A DNA stretch of 64,000 nt from VAZQ01 sp035263865 (GTDB lineage: Bacteria; Pseudomonadota; Alphaproteobacteria; Rhizobiales; Xanthobacteraceae). Position 1 is the stretch's first letter; each line of letters opens with the position of its first letter. A program made the translations under genes and the position numbers. The stretch is from contig DATFQX010000422.1 in the NCBI GenBank assembly GCA_035263865.1, positions 36,603 through 100,602 on the forward strand, in the 5' to 3' direction. Below are positions 35,165-43,702 of this stretch, one piece after another. Below the pieces are notes generated by a model that made no database searches, was not told where the DNA came from, and was given only the letters and a program-made list of their open reading frames with translations.

Positions 35165-36277
35165 TTACGGGGCCGAGCTGCGGCTGAGGACGCGCATCGG
35201 ACGGTCGCGCCACACAAAGCCGTTCCCGAGCCAGCTCGCTGACCACAGGATCGGGAGCAAAGCATCGCGCAGCATCCACAAGAACGGTGATCGCCAAGTG
35301 AGATGCCAGCCCGCTGCATAAGCGAGAGCGGCCTCGGCGCTATACCAGATTGCGCCGAAGGCTGTCAGCGCGCCCGCCACCGGCCAATCCGTCGAAGCCA
35401 CGACAATTGAGCAGGCCGCGAGCGGGGGAATGCCCCCTGCCGCGATTTCTGGGACGAAGTAAAATCTGAACGTGTCGCGGCGAAGCCGCGCCCAGCGCAA
35501 TTGTCGCCGCCAAACCTCCGCAGCGGTACGGTGGCCGAGTGGCTGCGAGAATGGCCGATCGACCACGCGCACGCGTAAATCGTTCTTTCGAACGAGCTTG
35601 GTGGCTGCGGCGTCTTCGCGAATGCCGCCCACTCGCTCGAGCAGGCCCCGGCAAAACAGCATCGTCTTGCCCTGCGCAAAGCCCATGCCGATGCTGTCGG
35701 CAAAACACTGCCAGCGCACCTGATAGGTATTGAGGAATGCACATTCGAGCTCCGCCCAGGTGTTGGCCGGCGCGCAACCGACGGCGGGGGATGACACGAG
35801 GCCTGTATCCGCGCGCCAGGTTGTGAGCATGCGGCGCATATAGTCGGGCGGCATCAACACATTGCTGTCGGCCATGACGATCCAGGGATGGGAGGCTGCA
35901 AGCCATCCCTTGACGACATTATTAAGCTTGGGATTGGCGCTGACGCGTTCGTTTCCGATCAGCAGTCGTGCCGGTACATCCGGATTGAGCTCAATCAAGC
36001 GTCGCACGAGGGGCAGGACGGGATCCGCGGGCTGAGCCACACAGAACAAAATCTCATAGTTCGGATAGTCAAGAAGGAACGCCGACGACAACGTCTCTTC
36101 ACTGAAATTCTCCAGGCCGCAGACTGGGCGAACGATCGAAATGCCTTCGGCCCTTTCCGCTTCGGTCGGTTTTATGTCGGAGCGGCGGATGCGGTGAATG
36201 ACGGTCGCAATGCTCGCCATGTGTAGAACAGCGGCGATAGCGCCAAAGGCGCATGCGGCAAGAACCGGCATCGACAT
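35165..36277 (-). CDS. GT21-like membrane glycosyltransferase (ceramide glucosyltransferase/HpnI type)
   Basis: The 370-residue enzyme has an N-terminal membrane segment (about 3-27), a GT-A domain and two or three C-terminal membrane segments. Motifs follow the GT21 order: VRPVCGLENFSEETL, then MADSNVLMPPDYM (D1/D2 region), then GGIREDAAATKLV (catalytic Asp) and RRQLRWARLRR. Relatives glycosylate ceramide or hopanoids; no hopanoid genes are near, so I leave the acceptor open. I chose the ATG at 36277 (GGGGGCGG directly upstream). It lies downstream of no co-directional gene. Confidence 0.85.
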   Translation of the reverse strand: MSMPVLAACAFGAIAAVLHMASIATVIHRIRRSDIKPTEAERAEGISIVRPVCGLENFSEETLSSAFLLDYPNYEILFCVAQPADPVLPLVRRLIELNPDVPARLLIGNERVSANPKLNNVVKGWLAASHPWIVMADSNVLMPPDYMRRMLTTWRADTGLVSSPAVGCAPANTWAELECAFLNTYQVRWQCFADSIGMGFAQGKTMLFCRGLLERVGGIREDAAATKLVRKNDLRVRVVDRPFSQPLGHRTAAEVWRRQLRWARLRRDTFRFYFVPEIAAGGIPPLAACSIVVASTDWPVAGALTAFGAIWYSAEAALAYAAGWHLTWRSPFLWMLRDALLPILWSASWLGNGFVWRDRPMRVLSRSSAP

Positions 36278-36460
36278 CCGCCCCCAGATAAGCCGAGTCG
36301 ATGACTCTCGCGTGACGGCTGCCGTGCACCGGGTTTGCGCGTTCTGGCAAGCAGGCGATCCGTGACGGTTTTGTGATTCACACAGCCGTCGCAAAGGCGT
36401 CGGGTCTCTGTCAGACGACGCGGGCAGCTTCCGCCGCGTTGATTCGACGGCGGAGGCCCA

Positions 36461-38011
36461 ATGGCCGTCATCACGCGCGGCAGCGCCGCGTCGCTCACGC
36501 GGCGCCGGTTCTTGACGACTGCGGCTTCGGCGATCGCTGCCGTCGGTGGCGTCGCAAAACCCTATCTCAGCCGGGCGGCTGATCGCCCGCTCATCACGCA
36601 CGGCGTCCAGTCGGGCGACGTGTCGATCGATTCCGGCGTGGTCTGGGCGCGCACGGATCGGCCCGCGCGCATGCTGGTCGAGGTCGCGACAAGCGACAGC
36701 TTCATAAACGTTGTGGGCGCTGCTTCCGTCGATGCCCTGCCGCAGGCAGATTTCACCGCCAAGGCGCTGATCGAAGGGTTGCCTCCCGGACAGGATGTAT
36801 TCTACCGCGTCCGCTTCGAGGATCTTTCATTTCCAATCCTCAGCGAGCCGCAGATCGGGCACTTTCGCACCGCGCCGCGGAAAGGGCGCAGCGTATCCTT
36901 CGTCTGGTCAGGTGACACCGCCGGCGGAGGCTGGGGCATCGATGAATCCCGCGGCGGCATGCGCACCTATACGACCATGCTGAAAGGGCAGCCCGATTTC
37001 TTCATCCATTGCGGAGACCACATCTACGCCGATTGTCCCGTCCCGGCGGAGCGCAAGCTTGCGAACGGAGAGGTGTGGAGGAACATCATCACCGAGGAGA
37101 AGTCGAAGGTTGCGCGGACGCTCGCCGACTTTCGCGGCAATTACAAATACAATCTGCTCGACAAAAATGTGCGGGCCTTAAATGCCGAGGTGCCGATCGT
37201 CGCGCAATGGGACGATCACGAGGTCACCAACGACTGGTGCCCGGGCGAGGTGCTTGGACGGCGAGAAGGGAACGACATCGCCGCGCTTGCGGCACGCGGA
37301 AACCGCGCTTTTCACGAGTTCATGCCGCTGCGAACGCACGCGATCTATCGCAAGATCCCGTACGGCCCGCTTGTCGATGTTTTCCCGCTGGACATGCGCT
37401 CCTACCGCACCGCGCTGCGCAAGGATGGCGCGGCGAGTCCGATCCTCGGATCGGCGCAGGTGTCATGGCTCAAGCGCGAGCTGATGAATTCGAGGGCGAC
37501 TTGGAAGATTATCGCCGCCGACCTGCCGATTGGCATTGTGAGCGCTGATGCGGTGGCACAAGGAGACGGCCCACCGCGCGGCCGGGAAATCGAGATTGCC
37601 GACCTTCTCGCCTTCATCAAGCATGCAGGCATCCGTAACACCGTCTGGCTGACCGCCGATATGCACTACACCGCCGCTCACTATTACGATCCCAACGCGG
37701 CGGTGTTCCAGGACTTCGAGCCGTTCTGGGAATTCGTTTCCGGTCCGATCCATGCCGGCACCTGGCGGCCGCAACCGCTCGACAACACTTTTGGCCCACG
37801 CGCGGTGTTCCAAAAAGGATGCAGCAGCGAACAAGGCGATGATCTTGCGCCGTGCTTCGGGCTGCAATTCTTCGGGGAGGTGGAGATCGACGGCGCAAGC
37901 GAGGTGATGACGGTCACTCTCAAGGACGTCGAGGACCAAAACCTATGGTCGACGCGGATCGTGCCGCGGATGGAGCGCTGGTCGCGTGGCGCGCCATCCG
38001 CTCGCACTTAG
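36461..38011 (+). CDS. PhoD-family alkaline phosphatase, Tat-exported
   Basis: The 516-residue enzyme starts with a twin-arginine signal (LTRRRFLTTAASAIAAVGG). An N-terminal beta-sandwich (PhoD_N, about 42-140: GVQSGDVSIDSGVVWARTDR) precedes the phosphodiesterase core. The core has VWSGDTAG, FFIHCGDHIYAD, WDDHEVTNDW and a late LTADMHYTAAHYY, the usual metal ligands. It hydrolyses phosphate mono- or diesters in the periplasm and is often induced by phosphate starvation. I saw no clear Pho box. Confidence 0.92.
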   Translation: MAVITRGSAASLTRRRFLTTAASAIAAVGGVAKPYLSRAADRPLITHGVQSGDVSIDSGVVWARTDRPARMLVEVATSDSFINVVGAASVDALPQADFTAKALIEGLPPGQDVFYRVRFEDLSFPILSEPQIGHFRTAPRKGRSVSFVWSGDTAGGGWGIDESRGGMRTYTTMLKGQPDFFIHCGDHIYADCPVPAERKLANGEVWRNIITEEKSKVARTLADFRGNYKYNLLDKNVRALNAEVPIVAQWDDHEVTNDWCPGEVLGRREGNDIAALAARGNRAFHEFMPLRTHAIYRKIPYGPLVDVFPLDMRSYRTALRKDGAASPILGSAQVSWLKRELMNSRATWKIIAADLPIGIVSADAVAQGDGPPRGREIEIADLLAFIKHAGIRNTVWLTADMHYTAAHYYDPNAAVFQDFEPFWEFVSGPIHAGTWRPQPLDNTFGPRAVFQKGCSSEQGDDLAPCFGLQFFGEVEIDGASEVMTVTLKDVEDQNLWSTRIVPRMERWSRGAPSART

Positions 38012-38091
38012 TTCCAGCCCGCGCGTCAGCCGTCACAGAACTGCGCGCCTGTTCACCCGCAACATTTTCCGCGTTTCTCAATCATTCACCT

Positions 38092-38340
38092 CTAGAAGAT
38101 TCCCTCATGGGTAGCAGGGCGATATCGGAACTTGCATCTACAGCTGTGTGCGTAATTTTGCGCCCGCTCGAGTGCGGACCCTTCCATAACACCGTTAGCG
38201 GGCCCGGGCGGGAACCACCGTGATAGAATCTGATCGGGCACGTTAAGCGTCACCTCCTCAGGAAGCATGTCGACGATCTCGTCAATCTCGTGCGGCGGCG
38301 AAAATTCGTGCGCAGCCGGAAATCTTTCCCGATCGGTCAT
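38092..38340 (-). CDS. Conserved-looking small hypothetical protein
   Basis: The 82-residue protein is acidic in its first half (EIDEIVDMLPEEVTLNVPDQI) and then reads LSRWFPPGPANGVMEGSALE, with a Cys pair in SCRCKF. The pattern feels like a small rhizobial cytosolic protein, but I cannot name a family. It is convergent with the PhoD gene. No strong ribosome binding site is seen. Confidence 0.5.
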   Translation of the reverse strand: MTDRERFPAAHEFSPPHEIDEIVDMLPEEVTLNVPDQILSRWFPPGPANGVMEGSALERAQNYAHSCRCKFRYRPATHEGIF

Positions 38341-38558
38341 TGCCGTCGACTCGAACTTCTTGTCAAAGCGCTTTGTTAACGATTGTCAGATAACGCAGAC
38401 CGCATGACGCTTCGATGACAGTCGGTGCATGACCTCGACGGCTGCCACGAAGCCGCGAGTCGCGGCGCAGGATCGGCCTGCTCGTTCGTGCCACAATTGT
38501 CAAACTGCCGCAACGGACGCCGTGTACCGCAAAGGGACCCACGCGCGAGGATCGCCAC

Positions 38559-38798
38559 ATGTTTCAAATCGTTCGCCTGACACTCGACGATAGGGGCGAG
38601 ATCGCCGTACGCCGCCCGCTACAGCCGCTGTTCGAGCTGCGTGAAGACGCAATGGCAATGGCCGAATTCGACGCGTCGCGGCTTTGGGGTGACTATGGCT
38701 GCGACGAGGAGCGCGATTGCTGGTGGGCAACCGACCCGCGTGGGCACAAGTACCGCTTCATCGTCGAATCGGTCGGCGGCAGTGAGGCCGCCGCATGA
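38559..38798 (+). CDS. Small hypothetical protein
   Basis: The 79-residue acidic protein has a compact, probably alpha/beta layout: MFQIVRLTLDDRGEIAVRRP, a helix with ELREDAMAMAEFDASR, then WWATDPRGHKYRFIVES. GCGAGGATC lies about eight bases before the ATG. The codon use looks genuine. The function is unknown. Confidence 0.65.
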   Translation: MFQIVRLTLDDRGEIAVRRPLQPLFELREDAMAMAEFDASRLWGDYGCDEERDCWWATDPRGHKYRFIVESVGGSEAAA

Positions 38799-38870
38799 AT
38801 CCGCAGCCACTGCTGCGCGGCGCGGAGATGGTGGAGGCCCTCTGCAGGGGGTCTCCTTCTCGTGCGCAAC

Positions 38871-39671
38871 TCATCGCGTCACGATTTGATAAGCCGTGAT
38901 GACAATCTCGAACAGGATCAATAGCACGATGATGAATTCGAGGCGCAGCGAGCGCCTGGTGTCGATCATATCCGTCAGCATCTCTGCCGTATCGGAAATG
39001 ACGGAGAGCTTGCGCGACAAAGCCTCGGCGCGCTCCTTGAGTTCGTACTCGTCTTGCAGGCGCGCGGAGAGCCGTTCGAGATCCGGGCGGTCCCATACCA
39101 CGTCAGGTTTTTCCGCGACCGCGACGCGGCCGGACACTCGGTGTTGCACCAGCAGGGCGTTGCCGATGTATTTGAGGATCGCCGTCCGTCCTCCGGGCGT
39201 GCGGCCTTTCTCCCCAAGCTGCCGCGCAAATGGCTCGATCACCTCAATGACCGAGGAGACCTCGCGCTCGTCGCGCGCCAGCACGACGCTTTTTGCGAGC
39301 GCGTCCGCGATCACGATCATATGCTCGGGGGTGATCGCGCGTAGCTGAATCGGACCGCCGGGCAGGATCTGCTCGTCCTTGTCCAGCGAAATCTGGATGA
39401 TTGCGGTCTCGTCCTCACGCGGCGCGATTGGGCTGATGATGCGCGCTTGCAAGCCGCGGATCACCTCGTCCTCCTCCAGCACCGAAAGATCGAACAGTAC
39501 CGCGACACCATAGCGAAACAGGGTGACGACGCCCTCTTTCCCTGCTCGGAACGTGAGCGGCGCCGTCGCCAAGACGTCGGTCTGTTCGAGCCCGGATGTA
39601 TCGATGCGATCTCCGAGCAGGATCGCGCGCGCCTTGCGACGCATCGCGACCGGGCTGATTTCGGTGGTCAT
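38871..39671 (-). CDS. RMD1/Sif2-family (DUF155) protein with C-terminal membrane anchor
   Basis: The 266-residue protein matches the RMD1 family: an N-terminal alpha/beta region (ARAILLGDRID, VTLFRYGVAVLFD), a central helical domain with ADALAKSVVLARDEREV and LERLSARLQDEYELKERAEA, and one C-terminal membrane span (LEFIIVLLILFEIVITAYQI). Yeast and bacterial members are poorly understood. I chose the ATG at 39671 since the longer frame adds unrelated residues. It diverges from the CYTH-CHAD gene. Confidence 0.82.
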   Translation of the reverse strand: MTTEISPVAMRRKARAILLGDRIDTSGLEQTDVLATAPLTFRAGKEGVVTLFRYGVAVLFDLSVLEEDEVIRGLQARIISPIAPREDETAIIQISLDKDEQILPGGPIQLRAITPEHMIVIADALAKSVVLARDEREVSSVIEVIEPFARQLGEKGRTPGGRTAILKYIGNALLVQHRVSGRVAVAEKPDVVWDRPDLERLSARLQDEYELKERAEALSRKLSVISDTAEMLTDMIDTRRSLRLEFIIVLLILFEIVITAYQIVTR

Positions 39672-39829
39672 CGGATTCTCAAAACTCAATACCACGCCCC
39701 AACGCCACCGGAGAGAGGCGGCGGCGTGTGCCCAAACTTCGAGCAACTTGGCCCGCCACTCGTTTGAACCTTTGACAGCCTAGGGTCGTTTATGTTTGCC
39801 TTCCGACATTCCCGGACCCGCGTTGTGTC

Positions 39830-41374
39830 ATGACCTCGCCAAAGGAAGTCGAGATAAAGCTCGAACTTGCACGCACAAGTCTATCTCGGCTCAAGAAAAT
39901 CCCACTTATCCACAGGCTGCGGGCGGCGCCCAAACGGGGAACCGAAGTCTCCGTCTATTTCGATACCCCAAAGCGCAAGCTGCACAAGAAAGGATTGCTG
40001 CTACGCGTGCGCCGCATAGGCGACCAGTATATCCAGACGATTAAAGCGAGCCCGAATTCGCGTTTGTTCGAGCGCGACGAATGGGAAGCCAGGCTCGCCG
40101 GCGCGCAGCCGGACCTGGATCTCGCCGCAGGCACCGCGCTCGAGCCGTTGGCAAAGGGAAAACTCCGGCGGCAGCTCAAGCCGTTGTTCGAAACGCGCGT
40201 GCACCGGACGGTGTACCCCGTCGCTAACAACGGGCGGGCAATCGCATTGACGCTCGATCGGGGCACGATCCGTACAGGAGCTCGCTCGGCGCCGCTCTGC
40301 GAGATCGAGCTCGAGCTTCAGCGCGGGCAGATGACGGATCTGTTCGACGTCGCGCGCGAGCTCACTCGCGCGCTTCCGGCGCAGCTCGCGCTCGAGAGCA
40401 AATCGGAGCGCGGCTACGAGCTCGTGGACGGTGAACAAGATGCGCCGGTCAAGACCGTGCGGGTCGATCTCGCCGCCGGTACCAGCACACGTGAGGCGCT
40501 CAAGATCATCGGCCGTGCCTGCCTCAAGCAGATCGTCCGTAACAAGCCAGCACTGATCAAGGGTGATCCCGAAGGAGTGCATCAGATGCGCGTGGGCCTG
40601 CGCCGGCTGCGCACGGCGATGTCGCTGTTTGGCGATCTCCTGCAGGATCCGCAAAGCGCGGCGATCAAGAGCGAGCTCAAATGGCTCGCGGGCGAGCTCG
40701 CGCCGGCGCGCGATCTCGACGTGCTCACCAAACGCGTAGCCACAGCCGCGAAGAAGCAGCACGCACGCTGGCACGGGGTGCCGTCATTGTCGCGGGAGCT
40801 CGCCGAAAAACGCGAGGCGGCGCTCACGTGCGCGCAGAATGCCGTGGCATCCGCCCGCTTTCGCGCGCTGACACTCGAGACTGCGGCGTGGCTGGAGGTC
40901 GGGCGGTGGACGACGCCCCAAGATGAACTCGACCAGGATCGGGGCGCTGTCCCGATCGAAACCTCTGCCGCCGAGCAATTGATCCGTCACCGGCGCAAGA
41001 TCCGCAAGAAGGGACAAAGGCTCGCCCAGCTTGACGGCCCCAGCCGCCACAAGCTCAGGATTCGAGTCAAGAAACTCCGGTACGCCACCGAATTTTTCGC
41101 AACCCTGTTTGCGGGCAAGCGTGCCTCAAAGCAGCGCCAGAAATTCCTGTCGGCGCTTGAAGCGCTGCAGCATGCGCTCGGCGATCTCAACGACATCGCG
41201 GTGCACGAGCATGTCATCACCGCGCTTGGCGCGGAGCGTCGGCGGATGAGCCCTAAGCATGCCTTTGCCGCGGGATTGCTGACCGGACGCGAGAATGCGC
41301 GGCTCGATACCACGATGGCTGCGGCAACGGAGGCGTTTGCCGAGCTGAAGGACGCTAAAGCATTTTGGCGCTGA
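39830..41374 (+). CDS. CYTH-CHAD domain protein (inorganic triphosphatase-like)
   Basis: The 514-residue protein joins a CYTH domain (about 1-200) to a CHAD domain (about 220-510). CYTH landmarks are EVEIKLEL (ExExK), VYFDTPKRKLHKKGLLLRVR and CEIELELQRG. CHAD landmarks are GVHQMRVGLRRLRTAMSLF and RHKLRIRVKKLRYATEFF. CYTH proteins hydrolyse triphosphate or make cyclic nucleotides; CHAD binds polyphosphate. A role in polyphosphate metabolism is therefore likely. The gene stands alone. Confidence 0.92.
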   Translation: MTSPKEVEIKLELARTSLSRLKKIPLIHRLRAAPKRGTEVSVYFDTPKRKLHKKGLLLRVRRIGDQYIQTIKASPNSRLFERDEWEARLAGAQPDLDLAAGTALEPLAKGKLRRQLKPLFETRVHRTVYPVANNGRAIALTLDRGTIRTGARSAPLCEIELELQRGQMTDLFDVARELTRALPAQLALESKSERGYELVDGEQDAPVKTVRVDLAAGTSTREALKIIGRACLKQIVRNKPALIKGDPEGVHQMRVGLRRLRTAMSLFGDLLQDPQSAAIKSELKWLAGELAPARDLDVLTKRVATAAKKQHARWHGVPSLSRELAEKREAALTCAQNAVASARFRALTLETAAWLEVGRWTTPQDELDQDRGAVPIETSAAEQLIRHRRKIRKKGQRLAQLDGPSRHKLRIRVKKLRYATEFFATLFAGKRASKQRQKFLSALEALQHALGDLNDIAVHEHVITALGAERRRMSPKHAFAAGLLTGRENARLDTTMAAATEAFAELKDAKAFWR

Positions 41375-41397
41375 GGCTCGGACAAGTTGTGGCTGGT

Positions 41398-41437
41398 AAA
41401 AAAAAGGGAGCCGCCGGGAAAGAACCTGGCGGCTCCC
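41398..41437 (-). terminator. Rho-independent terminator of the secreted ECF42-linked gene
   Basis: GGGAGCCGCC (41406-41415) pairs with GGCGGCTCCC (41428-41437). On the minus strand the stem is followed by eight T bases (41398-41405). It lies 58 bases downstream of the gene ending at 41496 and is convergent with the CYTH-CHAD gene, which it may also terminate. Confidence 0.85.
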
Positions 41438-41495
41438 GTCCGTCGGTGATCGTGTCGGGGGGTAGGGATACGACCGCCGACGCGGAGCCGTCGGA

Positions 41496-41828
41496 TTAGA
41501 ACCCGGCGGCACCCGTAGTTCCACTTTCCTCGACTCCTCCTGGTCCAGACCTAGCGAGCGAGCGCTGAACGATGGCCGAAGAGCCGTTGTCGCTGCTGTG
41601 TAGTTTCAGATAGCCGGAGTTTTCCATGGCATAGACTGCCGTCTTGCGCTTCACGAGCGGCGGACAGGCACTGAGCGCGAGATCTGTTTCCCGGCCCATA
41701 AGCGCGGGCTGCTGGCTGGCGTTCGCCGGCATCGTTTGAGCCGCGGCGGACGGGCTCACGGCGATCTGCGCCGTCAGTAAGCCGATGCGCATCAGTGACG
41801 TAGTTATGGCATAGGATTTGTTTGTCAT
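41496..41828 (-). CDS. Small secreted protein, predicted ECF42 target
   Basis: The 110-residue protein has a signal peptide (core about 11-30, cleaved after SAAAQ). The mature part contains ALSACPPLVKRKTAVYAMEN and a Ser/Gly-rich end (SGPGGVEESGTTGAAGF), with a single Cys. I do not recognise a family. AGGAGGAC lies before the ATG. A promoter with the same TGTCCG-N17-CGTC layout as that of the YCII/ECF42 operon precedes it, so it should be made with that operon. Confidence 0.75.
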   Translation of the reverse strand: MTNKSYAITTSLMRIGLLTAQIAVSPSAAAQTMPANASQQPALMGRETDLALSACPPLVKRKTAVYAMENSGYLKLHSSDNGSSAIVQRSLARSGPGGVEESGTTGAAGF

Positions 41829-41851
41829 GAGGTCCGTCCTCCTGCCTCCAA

Positions 41852-41878
41852 GACGTTTGAAGGAGGTGGTGCCGGACA
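41852..41878 (-). promoter_or_regulatory. Predicted ECF42 promoter of the secreted-protein gene
   Basis: On the minus strand TGTCCG (41873-41878) is followed after 17 bases by CGTC (41852-41855). The same boxes with the same spacing precede the YCII/ECF42 operon at 43636-43662. The predicted transcript starts about 18 bases before the gene. A TGTC-type -35 and CGTC-type -10 agree with what I recall for ECF42 promoters. Confidence 0.7.
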
Positions 41879-41942
41879 GTTTTTTGCGATTGGTTGGAAG
41901 CAGGCCGGCTTTGCGGCCGGCGCGAAGGGCCTGCCATATTTC

Positions 41943-43256
41943 TCAGGTTCTGATTTCGCGTTGCAAACGAGCCGCCGGTTCCAAAATGGTCGGCTGTGGC
42001 GGATCGCCTCGCTCGCACGCGCCGATGCGCTGTGTGAGGAATTGCCGCTCCATTGGATTGCGGGCGAGCGCCAACGCCGCGTGGAAGTGCTTGCGCGCCG
42101 TCTCGTGCCGCCCGCGGCGCAGCTCGAACTCGCCAAGGGCCGCCGGGTAAAACGGATAGCCCGTGAGGCGATCGCGGTCCTCGATCGCACCGATGGCTTC
42201 GAGCCCGCGCTCCGGACCTTCGTGCTGCGCGACGGCAATGGCGCGATTAAGTGCAACGATCGGCGAAGGGCGTACGGACATCAACATGTCGTACAATAAA
42301 ACGATCGCTGTCCAGTCCGTGTCCTCGGCGCGCGGAGCGCGCGCGTGGACCGACGCGATCGCTGCCTCGACGTGATACTCAGTGAGTTCCCTACCAGTGG
42401 CGGCGAGTTCCAGCAGTCGGATGCCGTCCGTCGCAAGCTTTCGATCCCAAAGCGAGCGGTCCTGATCGAAAAGCGAAGTTAAGTTGCCTGCAGCGTTGAC
42501 GCGGGCCGGCAGACGCGCGGCGTTGAAACACATCAGCGCGGAGAGCGCGTAGGTCGCGGGCGTCGATCCAAGCGGATGCTCCAGCAGCAGTGCTGCGAGC
42601 CGCATCGCCTCGTGGCAGAGCTCGGCGCGGACGGCGGTTTCCGCGGACGCGCCGTGGTAACCCTCGTTGAACAGCAAATAGAGTGCGCGGTGAACGGCCG
42701 GAAGTCGCGCCGCGAAGTCGGCCGGCGCAGTAACGTCGAACAGCCGCTTGGACGCCGCGAGCAATTTTTTTGCGCGCGTTATCCGTTTTTCGATTGCCGC
42801 GTGGCTGCTAACGAAGGCGTTCGCGATTTCATTTACGCTGAAGCCGCACAGGATGTTGAGAATGAGCGCGACCTGTGCCTCCTCGGCCAAGCGCGGTTGG
42901 CAGCAGGAGAACATCATGCGCAGGAGATCGTCTTTGATCGCGTTCGCCGTAAAGAGCTCTTCGACGGCGGGGACCAGCGTCCACTCGCTGTCGAGCAGTC
43001 GTCCCAGCTCCGGCGCGAAAGTTCGCGCGGTGCGCTGACGCCGCAGAATGTCGAACGCCCTATTTTTCGCAGCCGCTAGCAGCCATGCGGAGGGGTTGTC
43101 CGGCACGCCGCGGAATTTCCACACCTCCAACGCGCGGCAGAAGGCGTCTTGCACGACGTCCTCTGCCAGCGCGAGGTTATGCACGCCGAACACCCGGGTG
43201 AGCGTGGCGATCATGCGCCCCGCCTCACGCCGGAACAGGTGATCGCTGGGCTCCAT
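41943..43256 (-). CDS. ECF42-type RNA polymerase sigma factor with C-terminal TPR-like extension
   Basis: The 437-residue protein has sigma region 2 (about 5-75: LALAEDVVQDAFCRALEVWK, then NPSAWLLAAAKNRAFDILRR) and region 4 (about 115-180: NEIANAFVSSHAAIEKRITR). A long helical extension follows (about 185-437: LYLLFNEGYHGASAETAVR, later TPR-like ALGEFELRRGRHETARKHF). This extension replaces an anti-sigma factor in the ECF42 group. The start overlaps the YCII stop by one base (TGATG). Its own predicted promoter lies ahead of the YCII gene. Confidence 0.93.
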   Translation of the reverse strand: MEPSDHLFRREAGRMIATLTRVFGVHNLALAEDVVQDAFCRALEVWKFRGVPDNPSAWLLAAAKNRAFDILRRQRTARTFAPELGRLLDSEWTLVPAVEELFTANAIKDDLLRMMFSCCQPRLAEEAQVALILNILCGFSVNEIANAFVSSHAAIEKRITRAKKLLAASKRLFDVTAPADFAARLPAVHRALYLLFNEGYHGASAETAVRAELCHEAMRLAALLLEHPLGSTPATYALSALMCFNAARLPARVNAAGNLTSLFDQDRSLWDRKLATDGIRLLELAATGRELTEYHVEAAIASVHARAPRAEDTDWTAIVLLYDMLMSVRPSPIVALNRAIAVAQHEGPERGLEAIGAIEDRDRLTGYPFYPAALGEFELRRGRHETARKHFHAALALARNPMERQFLTQRIGACERGDPPQPTILEPAARLQREIRT

Positions 43257-43600
43257 CACATGCCCAGGACGCGGATCGGGCGCACTTCCACGGAACCTCC
43301 CGCCTCGAAGATAGGGCAGCCTTTCGAGATTTCGACCGCCTGCGCAAGATCCCGCGCCTCGATCAAGGTGAAGCCGTTCACGATGTCCTTGGCCTCGGCA
43401 TAGGGCCCGTCGTGGACGCTCTTGTGCTTGCCTGTGACGACCTTGCCGGTGCGCTCGAGCGGATGTCCGGGATACTTGATATGGCCCTTCTCGCCGAGTT
43501 CCTTGAACCAGGCGAGCCATTTCTGCATGGATTTCTGCATCTCCTCGGGAGATTGCGCGGTTGGATCGCTGCCGCGAAAAAGAAACGTAAATTCGCTCAT
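43256..43600 (-). CDS. YCII (DGPF)-family protein, partner of the ECF42 sigma factor
   Basis: The 114-residue protein has the YCII/DGPF pattern: MSEFTFLFRGSD, SMQKWLAWFKELGEKGHI and the signature DGPYAEAKDIVNGFTLIEA. DGPF proteins are the standard genetic neighbours of ECF42 factors; they may bind a small molecule or help sense a signal, but the mechanism is not settled. GAGAGGAC lies before the ATG. It is the first gene of the operon and translationally coupled to the sigma gene. Confidence 0.93.
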   Translation of the reverse strand: MSEFTFLFRGSDPTAQSPEEMQKSMQKWLAWFKELGEKGHIKYPGHPLERTGKVVTGKHKSVHDGPYAEAKDIVNGFTLIEARDLAQAVEISKGCPIFEAGGSVEVRPIRVLGM

Positions 43601-43635
43601 TGTGTGTCCTCTCGGCTCTTAAGCATCGCACCTTA

Positions 43636-43662
43636 GACGTTCGAGCGAGGCGGCACCGGACA
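43636..43662 (-). promoter_or_regulatory. Predicted ECF42 promoter of the YCII-sigma operon
   Basis: On the minus strand TGTCCG (43657-43662) is followed after 17 bases by CGTC (43636-43639). Identity with the promoter at 41852-41878 extends beyond the boxes: TGTCCGG at -35 and ACGTCT at -10, with an A tract upstream. It predicts autoregulation. Confidence 0.72.
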
Positions 43663-43702
43663 TTTTTTTATCGGGCAGGACCGAAAAGAAGTCCGCCTCA
43701 GC

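Noticed and set aside
36461..38011. Pho box upstream of phoD
   Set aside because: No pair of CTGTCAT-like direct repeats at 11-base spacing is visible in 36278-36460.
41943..43256. An anti-sigma factor gene next to the ECF42 factor
   Set aside because: No membrane protein or zinc anti-sigma is adjacent; the C-terminal helical extension and the YCII partner are the norm for this group.
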